From Vicia villosa (Eukaryota > Streptophyta > Magnoliopsida > Fabales > Fabaceae): a DNA stretch of 64,000 nucleotides. Below are positions 53,526 through 64,000 of the stretch, piece by piece; position 1 is the stretch's first letter; each line of letters begins with the position of its first letter. The stretch covers positions 23,088,808 to 23,152,807 of the forward strand of contig NC_081180.1 in assembly GCF_029867415.1 (NCBI RefSeq). The letters are read 5' to 3'. The notes beneath the pieces are model-generated. The model saw nothing but the letters and a program-made list of their open reading frames with translations, ran no database searches and was not told the DNA's origin. Made by a program: the position numbers and the translations under genes.

Positions 53526-55137
53526 TGTATGTAATGGGTAGAATACATTATTTAGGGATTTAGATTTCAATTTCTAGGTTTTTCACATGTTTAGGTCTTG
53601 AATGATAAATCATGAAATTGATGTTAGAATCATGTTTTGATGTTTACAATTGAACCTACATGTTAGATATAGGTTATAATGCCTTAAATCGCATAAAAAT
53701 TGATGTTAAAACGTATTTTGAGTGAAGAAATCGCACAAAGAATCATTTTATCCGCGCAGAACTTTCTGCATATCGTAGAGTTCGCTTAGCGAAGTAGTCT
53801 AGGAGCAGAATTTTTGTAAAAATTTAAAAATTCATAACTTTTGAACCATAACTCCGTTTGAGTCCCCATTCGAAGCGTTAGAAAGCTAGCGTGACATTAT
53901 TTTCAACAAAAATAATTTTGTTGGCAGTGGGTGATTTAATCATTGTGTGATTGTGTAAAATGACATGTATGTGTGTATATATATGTTGAGAATTGATGTT
54001 GGATAGGAATAACATTGTTTGGCATTACTTTTTATGTGTTCCTGTGATGTGTTGAATTGATTAATGTTATGAGAATGCATTGTATGTGATTGATGACATG
54101 ATATATGTATGTTTGTGCAAAAGTGAAGATGATTCATATATGATGAATTAGGTGATGTATGTTTGTAATTAAGATTGAGAGATGGTCTTAATTTACATAT
54201 GATTGTTGATGTTTGCACATGCATCATTTGTTTTCAAGAGGCAATGTTTACTAATTTCGTGGAAGTTAGTGACTTGTCCCAAATCTAGAGGGTTGGCTTG
54301 AAAGCTTAGAGGACATGCTTTTTGGTGGTTATCTGTTTGAGAGATGGACTCAGCAGGGTCGTTAAGATTAACAATTGGTACCACATGCATATTGCATTGA
54401 GTTGAATTGGAGTCACATTAGTCAATGTGAAATTTTGTGTTGGTGTGCAGTATGTGTTATTGATGTGAAGATTACATTAATGGTATTTGTGATTGATTAT
54501 CTTTGATTCTTGGATTATTGAGCAATATTGTACATGCGAAATGTGTTGGAATGTGTTGAATACATGAATATGTGAAGTTTGATGAATTCAATTGTTGTAT
54601 GTATGTTATGCATTACTTATTATTATATATTTCTATAATAATGTGAATTCTCGCCCTTATGTTGAAATGATATTTTTTACGACATCGCTCAGGTACCAAG
54701 GATAGAAGTGCTCCTTGCAAGGATTAGTCGGAGGAGCTAGTTCTTTGTTTATCCTTATCTAGGTAGTGAGTCATATGCTTTGATTATGTAACATGGAAAA
54801 ACATTTGAACTCATGTTTGTTTGACAGATGTTTTGTTATACTCTATTCCATATTATTGTGTATTGAGATTATGTGATGATTGGCCTTTGATACCTAATAT
54901 TTTTAAGACATGATGTCTATTAAGAGATTCACTTATTGGTATCATTTTGAAAAGAGAATTATTCCACTGTGATATGCATATGTGTTAGTATATGGAAAAT
55001 GATTTTAAATGCGTGTTATGAGCATGACCAGGTGTATTTGTGTTGGTTTTGAAATACATGTGACGCCCTCTTTTGATATGCATGCTAATTTACACTGATT
55101 TTCTATATTATTACGTTGGGGTTTAGAGGGTATTACA
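53526..55137 (+). mobile_element. Ty3/gypsy LTR-like remnant (probably chromovirus type)
   Basis: Noncoding, TG-rich. It has a phrase common in legume gypsy LTRs (TAACTTTTGAACCATAACTC, 53825-53850, then CGAAGCGTTAGAAAG) and an end-like TGTGACGCCCTC (55059) ... GGGGTTTAGAGGGTATTACA (ending 55137). I did not find the second LTR, and the left end is lost at the TIR element. Confidence 0.5.
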
Positions 55138-55559
55138 ATATGTAGCTCAAAAGGGAGACTACTATGGGGAGGCTTGCTAAAGATTTTCAAAATATTATTC
55201 TCCAGCGCTCAACCTTATCATTTTGTCTTTACAGCTCAGTGCTAATTTCTTTACTAGAGATTCTTCCACTTCATCCCTAATCATCACTCAAGACCTCTTC
55301 CATCCTCTTCTGCCTTAGAGCCTGTTAAGTATTGGCATTAAAACTCCGCCACGACAGTAACTTGATAACATGGCTACTCATGCACATCAAAAACAACATA
55401 AAAACTAAACGAAAGAGCACCAGGTATGCTCATTACTAATTAAGACAGATGACTATAAAACATATGTACAATTAACCCCTTCTTTAGCCCACCAGCAATA
55501 GCGCATATCGTCATTCTTGTTATGTATATGAGAGCGTTATAAAACATATTTATAATCAA
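55138..55559. other. unassigned sequence
   Basis: No gene and no clear repeat. It lies between the gypsy LTR-like end and a gag fragment and may be internal gypsy sequence. Confidence 0.35.
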
Positions 55560-55814
55560 TCATTTCTCTAGCCCGTGATGAGGGAATAACCTCAACATTT
55601 CATTAAATTGCTCCCATGCTTCATAGATCGATTCCTCGTCCTTCTGAGTAAAATTGGTAAATTGATTTCTTAATTGGGTTGTTTTACTATACGAGAAATA
55701 TCTAGATAGGAAAGCAGTTTTCAATTGATCCCATAAAGTAATGGAATCAAAATACAAGAATGCAACCATTCTATCGCTTCGTCCCTTAACAAGAAAGGAA
55801 AAAGTCTTAGTCAA
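55560..55814 (-). pseudogene. gypsy gag fragment (Athila-like)
   Basis: 84 codons containing ITLWDQLKTAFLSRYFSYSK and EESIYEAWEQFNEMLRLFPH, the retrotransposon gag core, close to the form seen in Athila-type elements. Both ends are cut. It is on the strand opposite to the LTR remnant at 53526-55137, so it probably belongs to another element. Confidence 0.75.
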
Positions 55815-56889
55815 ATTGTTTCATTTTCACTCTATTCATTTTTTTAGTTTCGCAGTATTTGAAAGATATAGATAGATGATGGTTCGAATCATTTGTTGGC
55901 AAACCATAAAACTGGTTCTATTGTACCATGGACATTAAGGATGTTTAAGATCAAAATTATTTACATCCACTATAGAACGCACAATACTGGAATGAGGTTT
56001 TCTATTGTTTGGGTACGCATAATCCTTTAACATACAATTTTTAGCAATCGCTTGTTTTTGTTATTGATGTCTACTCTTCTATGCCAAAATTGTTCGATCA
56101 CAATACCTTTTAAGAAAGCTATCTTTTAGAACACTTGATGTTCTTAGTTAACACTTTCATGTCTTGGTTTAATAGTCTAACTTTTTAACTTTGATATAAG
56201 TCATCGCGTTTTAGTGTATCAACCAGTATTTGAAGTTGTCTCTACTATCATAGAATCATGTGTGAAAAACCAAAGAAATCATTGCATTATTATAGATTCC
56301 CATATCAAGGTTTAGATAAAGGGTTTAAAAGATGTCTATCATTTTAGAAAGTCCTCATAATCCTAAGCTTATTAGGAAACTATTCACTCATAATATTTAG
56401 AAATGCATACATGATTATAAACATATACATTTGCATAAAATAAAGAGATGATAAAAAATACAAACTGAATAAAGCAAGATAATCAAACATACAATTGAAA
56501 ATGCATAAAGATAGAAAAGGAAGAGCTCTGTTCTTCAAGTTACAAAGAAACCGAAAGTGCAAAAACAAAATGAAATTCTAAAATTTGTATAGTGTAGAAT
56601 GTGTAGCAGACTCATAAATTGATACTTTACAACATGTTTATATAGTCTTCAACTCATTATGGTGGTGGATAATCATTTGTATTTAATTCTTGGCTAATTA
56701 GTTTGTAACAGATGGAAAGTACACAAGTCTGAAAATGAAACAGCAAAAAAAGAAGAAAAAAAAATCAAGAGTCAATAGGGCCATTACGGACATAATACTC
56801 ATTTCGAGATGGTCATAATGGCCTCCACTGCGCCAATTTTTCTTTTTTTTTTAGAAACTTGAAATCCTTGGGGTCATTAAGGTTGTAAT
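55815..56889. other. intergenic, nothing recognised
   Basis: AT-rich without open frames of note. The pieces flanking the hAT-like element are ordinary single-copy-looking sequence. Confidence 0.5.
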
Positions 56890-57530
56890 TAGGGGAGGAA
56901 ATAGGTCAGACCGATAACAGGGACCTACAGATTAGCCTATATAGGCTCAGGTCATGCCACACATTATTTTTAAATAGAAAAGGACTACGCTTTTTGATAA
57001 GCCTATTTAGTTAAAAAGGCTAGGCCCCAGGCCCTAAAAGAAGCCTTTTAAGCCTATCAGGCCGACCTATTTAAATAAATATGAATACTTTTTTATCATC
57101 ATTATGTTATGTTTTATACTTTAAATTAAAATACATAAATAAAATTTGGTTATCTTGAAAAACTTATGAAAATAAGATGAAAACATCTGATGAACATTGT
57201 TTTCATAAGTTCTCTTAAACAAATAGTCTTCTAAAACTTATGCTAAGAGGTAGGTAAGTTAAAATAAGTCAATGCAAACAAATTTTTAGTCTCTTGGTCT
57301 TTTAGTTATTTAGTCTATTTAAACATTATTTTAATTGCTTATATACATATGTCTAAAACAAATTGGCTTTTATATAAGCTAACAGGCTAACCAGGCCTTC
57401 GAAAAGGCCAGACTCGGGCCTAAAATATTAGCCTACGACAGGCCACATGCCAAGCTTAGGCTTCCGTTTTTTGACAGGCCAGGCTTAGGCTTGGCAAAGC
57501 CTAACTCGGCCCAGCCTATTTCCAACCCTA
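56890..57530. mobile_element. 641-bp hAT-like non-autonomous element
   Basis: Ends TAGGGGAGGAAATAGGTC and, inverted, TAGGGTTGGAAATAGGCT, with an 8-bp duplication GTTGTAAT at 56882-56889 and 57531-57538. Repeated AGGCCTAGGC/GCCTATT motifs fill both end regions, as in related elements. No ORF. Confidence 0.88.
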
Positions 57531-57538
57531 GTTGTAAT

Positions 57539-58806
57539 ACCTATTACGGGATGATCATTGTTATTGGGCTCAACAATAATCATTGGGTTTACTTAAAGTT
57601 AGAACTAAATTATCTATTGTCTTCCGTCACTCACCGTTGAAGACAGAATTGTACGGATGATACAAAAGCATGAGAATTAGCATATGCGTGTCGCTTTAAT
57701 CATTGAGAAGACGAAGTTAGAAAGTCATCTTAGTTTGTTTTGTATGCTTATATGTATGACAATTATTGTATGTATATATTTAGTCAGGTAATATTTTTAT
57801 CGATTCAATTATTTGAGAAAAAGTAATAAAAAGTGGAAAAGGCTTATTGATGCTATATCAGAAATTTTATATTTTCGAATATTTTTTGCAAATACCGAAA
57901 ATTTCAAAATTTTCAATAATTTATATCTTTTGACCGAAAATTTGAAATTTTCAATGAACTCCCACCTGTTACGATAAAAAATGTAAACTTTTTGAGATTT
58001 TCATATAATCGCCTGTCCTTTTCAATTTTCCGATATTTACATGAACCCGCGTAAAAGCACTAGAAATTTTCATTCACACCCAACACTATTGATTTGGTGT
58101 GTTGATATAAACAATAGATGACCCGCATCAATAGGATTTAATAAGTTGAGCCCAAAAATATATATAAAATAAGAGATGAATGATTTATTGTGTTAATTCA
58201 ATAATAAAATATTTATTACCTTGAATATATTATTCACTTTATACAGTGATTATGATCAATTAATAAATTTTAACTAACTATAATAAAACTAACTAATTGT
58301 TAACTATTTATAATCAAATATAAAAAATGACACAACTAATTATAACCGATAAATCATTACACATATTTAATTTTTATTATAATCTACTTATTATAAATCC
58401 AAGGTTGTCATGATGGCAACCCTAGCCACATGTCACCTTGGTAGCAACTCTAAACACAAACCCTAATTGTATTTTTACTAATTTGTCCCTACGTCATAAA
58501 TAAATAAATAATAAAAATAATAATAACAATAATAATAATAATAAACAAAATAATAATAATAATTAAAATAATAATAATGATAATAATAATAAAAATAATA
58601 ATTATACCTATATTATTAATATTGAGCCATAGCAATAAAAAAATATAATCATAATAATAATAATAATTATAATAATAATAATAATAATGGTACGGATTAA
58701 ATTATACAAAATCATTTTAACAATCAAATTAATTTATGATGGAGAAGAAATAAAATAAATAAATAGGATTTTATAATAAATAATATATTATTTATTAAAT
58801 AGACAC

Positions 58807-58884
<78 letters not shown>

Positions 58885-60885
58885 CTAGCTATAAAAATAA
58901 AAATAAATAAATAATAATCAGGATTAAATTATACAAAATTATTTTTACAATCAAATTAATTTATAAAAGAGAAGAAATAAAAAAACATAAATAAGATTCT
59001 AATATATTTTTTTGGAATCAAAATATATTTAAATTTTTTTATTATTATTATTATTATTATTATCAATTTAATGAATTGTAATTCCAAGGTTGTCATGATG
59101 AAAAATTTGGTAACATATTACAATTTTCAATTTTATATAATTCAATATTTCAAATTAATTATAAAATAGATTAAATTATTATAATAAAGTAGTTAAAAAT
59201 TAAACTATCCAAAATCTTGACAACATTTCATATTTTATATTTATACTTAAAAATATAAACGTGTTTAATTTTTAAAATCTTGATTTCATAGTTATAATAC
59301 TTTTATCATGATGCATATAGTAATTAAATATTATTTTCGTGTTATCATTTAATTATAATTAAATATTAAATATTATTTTTATGTTATATTATAAAAAATA
59401 TTATTAATATATTTTATTAGTATTATAATAATAATTATTCTTATTGCAGTTACTAGACATTAAATTAGTAACAATTATTATTATATATTTCATAATAGTT
59501 ATATTATATTAAAATGATTATTAATATATAGTAACTAATTATTATCACATATACTAAACATTAAGTTAGTAACAATTATTATTATATTTCATAATGGTTA
59601 TACTATATTAAAATAATTATTTGTATATTTCAATTACTATTATAATAATAATTATTATTATTCTTATTCAGTTACTAAACATTAAATTAGTTACAATTAT
59701 TATTTTATTTCATGTCTTTTAATATAAGTAAACAGTCCAACAAATTTTATTTAATGTATTAATTTTAAAATTCAATATTAATTACTTCATCTCATTACTC
59801 TACCACTAATTCTACGTACTTCAACCATTCAATCAACAAAATTCTAAAAAAAAAAAGCTTCTCACGCTTAAATATTTTCTTTCTCTATTTTCAATACTAT
59901 GTTTTGTCAGTTACTAATTCCAAGAACTCCAACTCCACTAATTAATTGTATTGCGTCCATTCACATTATCACATAATGATTTTAGTACAAATACATATAC
60001 ACCCCATCTATTTTTCATATTCTCCAAAATTTTCAGCAGGTAAGTAACTTTTTTCTATTTTTCTTCTTCATCTTCTTTCTTTTCTTTTGATTTTTAATTG
60101 GGTTTACTGTTTCTTTTTATTTTTGAATTCTACATACAAATATTGCACCAAGATTCCTCAAATTTCTAGTATAGAAGTTTTTGAATTTCTATTTTGCTTG
60201 ATGAAAATGTGAGTATTTCATTTGTTGTTTATAACCTATTATGTGTTATTTCATATTTTACCAAGTTATTATATTTTCAATATAATTTTTTCAGTGTTCA
60301 AACATCCAAGTTTCAGTTAAACCGGCATTATTTGGTGATTTTAAGTCATCTTAAAGAGGACTCGTACTATATAAGTTGCAATATATTATGTTACTAGAGA
60401 ATTCACTTTGTGGCTAAAAACTTCCTCAATAAAAAATAATAACTGCATCATATTCCAGTGTAGTAGTGCAAATTTGAATTCGGTGTACTCTATTTATTTA
60501 ATATTAAAAAAATATTTGTAGTCATTAAACTTCTAAGAAAAAAAACTTTGTAATTGTTTCGATTGAGAATTTGATTTTTATTTTTATAAAATTTTGAAAT
60601 CCAAAACTAAAATTAAATATGAATCATGTGACTTCACATGAACTATCATTATTTATGTGATTGTGTGAGAGAGGCTCACATCTAGATGGATACATATTTT
60701 GAATTTGATTCATATCAATATTTTTTTGTTTTTGTCTTTGACAATGATAGATATATGCTTTTATGTTATTAATCCATAAAGAAGATTTTTAATTTTTTAA
60801 ACGGCAGACAAATCACTTTAAATATAAACTGAAAAACAATAAAAAATTACAGTAAAAAATAAATTAAAACCATTTTTTATTGTTA
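57539..60885. other. very AT-rich intergenic region with microsatellites
   Basis: No gene identified. It includes an impure AAT-rich stretch (58500-58690), a pure (AAT)n at 58807-58881 and (ATT)n at 59041-59063. A 16-bp phrase CCAAGGTTGTCATGATG occurs twice (58402, 59083). 59780-60420 is less AT-rich and has an intron-like pair (CAG/GTAAGTAAC at about 60040, TTTTTTCAG at about 60295), which might be a captured untranslated leader; there is no coding support. Confidence 0.5.
58807..58881. repeat. (AAT)n microsatellite, about 25 units
   Basis: Uninterrupted AAT repeat of 75 bp. Confidence 0.95.

Positions 60886-60939
<54 letters not shown>
60886..60939. repeat. (ATT)n microsatellite, about 18 units
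   Basis: Uninterrupted ATT repeat of 54 bp. Confidence 0.95.
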
Positions 60940-62160
60940 GTTACATTGTTAATTCTATCAAATATTATGCGTCCTTTTATACTTTTAATAAATAAAAAAG
61001 ATACTCTTCCAAAAATAAATAAAAGAATAAAAGGATAGAAATAAATGTGGTTTATTTTATTTTGTATCAGTTTGTTCTAATTTTTAACCATAGACTCAAG
61101 CACATGTGATTCATTAATCGCTCTAATAGTAGTTACATTTTATCCTTAAATAATTTTTTTCATTAACCACTAATTCCACCCACGTACAATGATTTTTTCA
61201 TTAAAAAAATCACTCTGATTAACACATATATAATTTTTTATAAACATAATTTTGTATTTATTTATGTAAATGTTAAAATGTAAAATAATTATTACTCTAT
61301 AACCCTTTCATATAATAATAATTTTTATAACTAATTCAAAAATGCAATATTAATTCAAAAGATTGTTCTATTCAATTACACATATAACATATTTAATTTA
61401 ACAAATGAATAATTTTTTTATTTAAAACGGTACTCCAATTTATAATAATTTTATACTATTATTTGAATGTACTCTCTCCATTTTTTATTTTTTATTATAG
61501 ATTATTTTTTAAAAATTATAACAAAGTCATTTTACACGTCAATAAATTATTTATCATATTTTTTTATTATACTCTCAAATATTTATTATTCACTTTTCTT
61601 TCAATTTTTTAAATTCATTATTTCTATATCATCAATAAAAGATAATTTTATAAAAAATTTATCAATTTTTTTTAATATAATAATATAATAATAATTATCT
61701 ATATATAATAATAGATAGAATAATATCATACTATTATATGTAAATTTTAATGCTATATTTTCATTCCAAATCTCAATTTTTTCTAGAAAAAACAGAGTCT
61801 TCCTCTCTTGAATATTTAATGTTATATTTTCGTTCCAAATCTTAGTGTGATCCTCCAACCATATAAAATTTTAATTCCACTCTCGAATATAGAAATTGAT
61901 ATCATATATATCATAAGTATACAAAAATTAAAAAACTAATGATCACTTTTCCTTTATATTTTATTAATATATATCATGGTTAAATTTGCGGTGGATGACG
62001 CCAATTACCACTTCAAATTTTGTGATATTTTTTCATGTTTTTGTATATGTTTTTATTGTACGGATACACCTATAACTTTGCATTTGATAAAGTATAAAGA
62101 TATAAAATTTTGTTAATTTATATTCATTTTTGTTTTAAAAAAATAAATCATTTATCCATA
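60940..62160. other. AT-rich region, probably the body of a Helitron
   Basis: No gene. Given the Helitron 3' end at 62168-62196 on the plus strand, some or all of this stretch probably belongs to that element, but I could not fix its 5' TC end. Confidence 0.35.
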
Positions 62161-62167
62161 TTTTTGT

Positions 62168-62196
62168 CCCGTGCATCGCACGGGTGAAAGTACTAG
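62168..62196 (+). mobile_element. Helitron 3' terminus
   Basis: Hairpin CCCGTGC-atc-GCACGGG (62168-62184), 8 nt, then CTAG (62193-62196) followed by T. A GC-rich hairpin a few bases before CTRR, inserted before T, is the signature of Helitron ends. The 5' end is unknown. Confidence 0.7.
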
Positions 62197-62267
62197 TTAC
62201 TCTAAAATTAGGGATTCTAATGTGCTGACTGAATAAAAAAATTTCCACTCTGAGTGCATGGCAATTA

Positions 62268-62398
<131 letters not shown>

Positions 62399-62659
62399 AC
62401 AAGTCCTAATTAATCTAACATCCATAGATATAGAGGTTTATGTTCAACATGTGAGTGGCGACTTTTTCTTATAGCTTAATAATGCAAGTATTTCCCCACA
62501 TCAATTATTATTCTTTCTGTAAGAAAAACAAGTAAGATTAATTCAATTAATTTGACAAATAAAGCATAAACAAATCATCAACATGAAGTTGAAAAATGAA
62601 ACAAATTAAATAAACTTTCGTGTTCTAAAGGGAACTTCACAGTAACCATTTTCAGCTCC

Positions 62660-62666
62660 TATAAAT
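62660..62666 (+). promoter_or_regulatory. TATA box of PR-10 gene F
   Basis: TATAAAT, 78 bp before the ATG at 62738, preceded by CAGCTCC. The leader has CACACACAAACAAAGAG. Confidence 0.7.
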
Positions 62667-62689
62667 GAATGCATATACCAACATATTAA

Positions 62690-63399
<710 letters not shown>

Positions 63400-63542
63400 T
63401 TCTGCTTATGTTGTGAATTAATGAGATCCATTTATCTGTTTCTCTGTTGTGTTTTCTGAGTATGTAGTATTGCTTTAAGATTTCAAATGTGCATTGTGAA
63501 AAGAGTTTGTGAGCTTATTCAAAAGTGGTTTCTAAACCTCTT

Positions 63543-63548
63543 AATAAA
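63543..63548 (+). terminator. poly(A) signal of PR-10 gene F
   Basis: AATAAA 144 bp after the stop, within a plausible 3' untranslated region. Confidence 0.55.
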
Positions 63549-64000
63549 GATTTCATTATCCTACTGTTTTTAAAACAAATTTATTTTCATTTTTAAGGCT
63601 TGTATAGAAGTTATAGGGCCTTAAATAGATTAAAAGTCAATCTCTAACCAGTTTAGTATCTCAAATTATATCACTTTGGTGACAAATAACGGAATGAAAT
63701 ATATATCACTTAAGGTCGATCAAAAAATCTTTATAAAAGTTTTTCTATTTATAAATAATTCCTACTTTTTGTCAGATTAGAACTAATATGGTGACTCAAC
63801 ATTCATTTTATGCTGGTTAGATTTGTAACCACCTAATAGATTGTTGTCACCCAACCAAGGCCACTAGTGTAACTTACTAGAGGATTTAACCATCATGAAG
63901 ATAAGACTAGATGTGATAAAAACACAAATGCAAAATAAATGACAAAGAAACGGCAGTTGCCATCAATATGCAGTTCGAGACTTCTATTAGTCTTAGAACA
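63549..64000. other. downstream sequence, nothing recognised
   Basis: No gene or repeat seen up to the window edge. Confidence 0.5.

Noticed and set aside
53940..54390. His/Ser/Asn-rich antisense frames
   Set aside because: They lie in a noncoding gypsy LTR-like tract of low complexity, with no domain.
59780..60420. Possible spliced gene (CAG/GTAAGT and TTTTTTCAG signals)
   Set aside because: No coding sequence longer than a few dozen codons and no domain. Splice-like signals are common in AT-rich DNA.

Overview
The window is plant nuclear DNA, almost certainly from a legume, and probably from a large-genome, temperate tribe such as the vetch/pea group; that last step is inference. The evidence is a cluster of PR-10 (Bet v 1-type) pathogenesis-response genes of the legume H4/DRR49/ABR17 kind, set in deeply nested LTR retrotransposons of kinds that fill such genomes: SIRE/Maximus-type Ty1/copia elements with an envelope-like gene, and Ty3/gypsy elements. 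Host genes take up only a few per cent of the 64 kb. No tRNA, functional rRNA or CRISPR was seen.

Layout. 1-13.7 kb is a nest. A minus-strand Ty3/gypsy element runs off the left edge; its gag is split by a young copia element at 2003-11606, which has a 5-bp target duplication. The gypsy element itself abuts the 3' end of another copia element whose LTR is 13803-14363. 14.4-15.3 kb is a piece of the PR-10 duplication unit. 15.3-19.5 kb is a decayed SIRE-like copia element whose RNase H was split by a 1.95-kb CACTA element carrying a long hairpin. 19.5-43.5 kb is the PR-10 array: five intronless genes, all on the minus strand (A at 19975, B at 28325, C at 35083, D at 38429, E at 41710). The A-B and D-E pairs look like two copies of one segment. 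Copy A-B later gained a solo LTR and a complete Tork-type copia element (22292-27209), and the matching sites in copy D-E are empty. Between B and D lie a gypsy 5' fragment, a decayed CACTA-like tract, small TIR elements and a short plastid 16S rDNA insert.

44.05-50.3 kb is a second copy of the SIRE/Maximus-type element on the plus strand. It keeps LTR, gag and an intact 786-codon envelope-like ORF but has lost nearly all of pol and its 3' end. It abuts a 3.16-kb TIR element (50359-53517) that carries a spliced plant-mobile-domain (PMD) gene and is studded with near-palindromes. 53.5-55.8 kb holds gypsy debris. 55.8-62.2 kb is very AT-rich, with microsatellites, a hAT-like element and a Helitron 3' end. 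At 62738-63399 is a sixth, divergent PR-10 gene on the plus strand that keeps an intron.

Functionally, the host content is one theme: a local family of small cytosolic ligand-binding PR-10 proteins grown by tandem and segmental duplication and pulled apart by transposons. The PR-10 array lies between two 3.2-kb near-identical LTR-gag blocks in opposite orientation (8.4-11.6 kb and 44.05-47.3 kb), a configuration prone to inversion and to assembly error.
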